Source: Desulfobacterales bacterium (GTDB lineage Bacteria > Desulfobacterota > Desulfobulbia > Desulfobulbales > BM004). From it: DNA of 6,407 nucleotides. Of the stretch, positions 5,969-6,407 are shown one piece after another. The DNA is taken from contig JAUXHH010000097.1 of assembly GCA_030621655.1 (NCBI GenBank), positions 1-6,407 of the forward strand, given 5' to 3'. Position 1 is the stretch's first letter; every line of letters starts with the position of its first letter. Position numbers and translations under genes: made by a program. Under the pieces are notes generated by a model. The model had not been told where the DNA came from, made no database searches, and saw only the letters and a list, made by a program, of their open reading frames with translations.

Positions 5969-6253
5969 ATGCCAAGACCTAAAAAACATCGAAATTGCGA
6001 AGGCAAGATGTGCGGCAAAGTCTTTAAGCCGACCTGCACTCCTTTACGTGAGTTGCCACGGATTCATCTCCATCAGGATGAGCTTGAAGCCCTGCGACTC
6101 TGTGACCTGCAGGGACTTTTCCAGGAACAGGCAGGCGAAAAGATGGGAATCTCCCGTGGGACAGTTCAACGTCTACTTACCTCCGCGCACAAAAAAGTGG
6201 CAGAGGCACTTACTGAAGGTGCTGCTTTAATTATGGGCAATGCAGATGATTGA
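5969..6253 (+). CDS. DUF134 helix-turn-helix protein
   Basis: A 94-residue protein of the DUF134 family (PF02001), close to the usual length of about 100. The N terminus has the family start MPRPKK, then a short Cys-containing section (Cys10, Cys15, Cys23) and VFKP/TPLREL. The C-terminal part, LHQDELEALRLCDLQGLFQEQAGEKMGISRGTVQRLL (about residues 34-70), is a sigma-region-4-like helix-turn-helix that should bind DNA. Four cysteines in all (with Cys45) suggest metal or redox sensing, which is inference. AGGA lies about 10 nt before the ATG. It is divergent from the glycine-rich protein gene and convergent with the cytochrome b gene 32 bp away, with no clear terminator between. DUF134 genes often occur near NifX-like genes, and one is present in this window about 4.6 kb away. 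Its targets are unknown. Confidence 0.88.
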   Translation: MPRPKKHRNCEGKMCGKVFKPTCTPLRELPRIHLHQDELEALRLCDLQGLFQEQAGEKMGISRGTVQRLLTSAHKKVAEALTEGAALIMGNADD

Positions 6254-6285
6254 TCTTCCCTTATTAATATTTCCTGTTATGTGAT

Positions 6286-6407
6286 TTACTCGGTGGTGGA
6301 TTCGTCGTGGGCCTCCTCAAATCCGGTGAACATGGCCTTGAAGTGCGCCAGAGGCGTATGACCAAGGGTTGCAAGATACATATGCACAAACATAAATGCT
6401 GCGAAGA
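6286..6407 (-). CDS. C-terminal end of a membrane cytochrome b (formate dehydrogenase gamma-like), partial
   Basis: The last 39 codons of a minus-strand gene that begins beyond the right edge; the stop is TAA at 6288-6286. The fragment reads FMFVHMYLATLGHTPLAHFKAM, then FTGFEEAHDE and a short polar end. The HMYLATLGHTPLAHFKAM pattern is typical of the last helix and cytoplasmic tail of the four-helix, b-haem membrane subunit of formate dehydrogenases and related hydrogenases, which passes electrons to quinone. The histidines could include a haem ligand, but the rest of the protein is not visible. If correct, a formate dehydrogenase operon lies to the right, reading towards this window. A different cytochrome b561-type subunit remains possible. 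Confidence 0.6.
   Translation of the reverse strand, partial: FAAFMFVHMYLATLGHTPLAHFKAMFTGFEEAHDESTTE

Noticed and set aside
5610..5975. Minus-strand open frame of 121 codons overlapping the start of the glycine-rich protein gene
   Set aside because: It covers the divergent intergenic region and reads the real gene in another frame; no ribosome-binding site or family likeness was seen.
6254..6285. Possible bidirectional terminator between the DUF134 and cytochrome b genes
   Set aside because: Only a short TATTAATA palindrome is present; no GC stem or T tract was found.

Overview
The window looks like chromosomal DNA of a Gram-negative, probably anaerobic bacterium. I lean towards Desulfobacterota (the former Deltaproteobacteria), from the mix of gene families rather than any single marker: an ArsR-permease-thioredoxin triad, a LolA-like/FtsX transporter cluster, a NifX-like protein, a DUF134 protein and a formate-dehydrogenase-type cytochrome b tail. 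Signal peptides and a LolA-like protein imply an outer membrane. No tRNA, rRNA, CRISPR array, transposase or attachment site was seen.

Positions 1-5160 hold what appears to be one long minus-strand operon of eight genes, read from right to left. It starts at a strong sigma70-type promoter (TTGACT, 17 bp, TATAGT) buried in a 26-bp near-perfect palindrome, a likely ArsR operator. The order is: ArsR repressor, TPFCSCS-type permease (ArsP/DUF318), small CPKC thioredoxin-like protein, LolD/MacB-type ATPase, FtsX-type permease, a secreted NifX-like protein, a LolA-like periplasmic protein, and the beginning of a secreted, probably outer-membrane protein cut by the window edge. Gaps between genes are at most 37 nt, and three junctions overlap (8, 11 and 4 nt). 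No terminator was seen inside the run.

Positions 5161-5968 contain a short spacer with a direct repeat, a perfect-stem intrinsic terminator, and a convergently placed small secreted protein with a glycine-rich tail (minus strand). Its 5' region is shared with a divergent DUF134 helix-turn-helix gene (plus strand). The intergenic region between them carries a 9-bp direct repeat and a short palindrome that could be regulatory.

Positions 6286-6407 hold the C-terminal end of a minus-strand membrane cytochrome b, most like the gamma subunit of formate dehydrogenase, convergent with the DUF134 gene.

The first three operon genes are a recognisable metalloid-resistance module: sensor, exporter and redox partner. 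The next five look like an envelope export or trafficking system: an ABC transporter, two periplasmic proteins and an outer-membrane candidate. Placing both under one ArsR operator, with a NifX-family domain sent to the periplasm, is the most unusual feature here. A shared function in metal or metalloid handling is inference only. Four starts were revised from the longest reading frame using ribosome-binding sites: arsR to TTG at 5095, the CSCS permease to ATG at 4735, the FtsX permease to ATG at 2635 and the LolA-like gene to ATG at 981.
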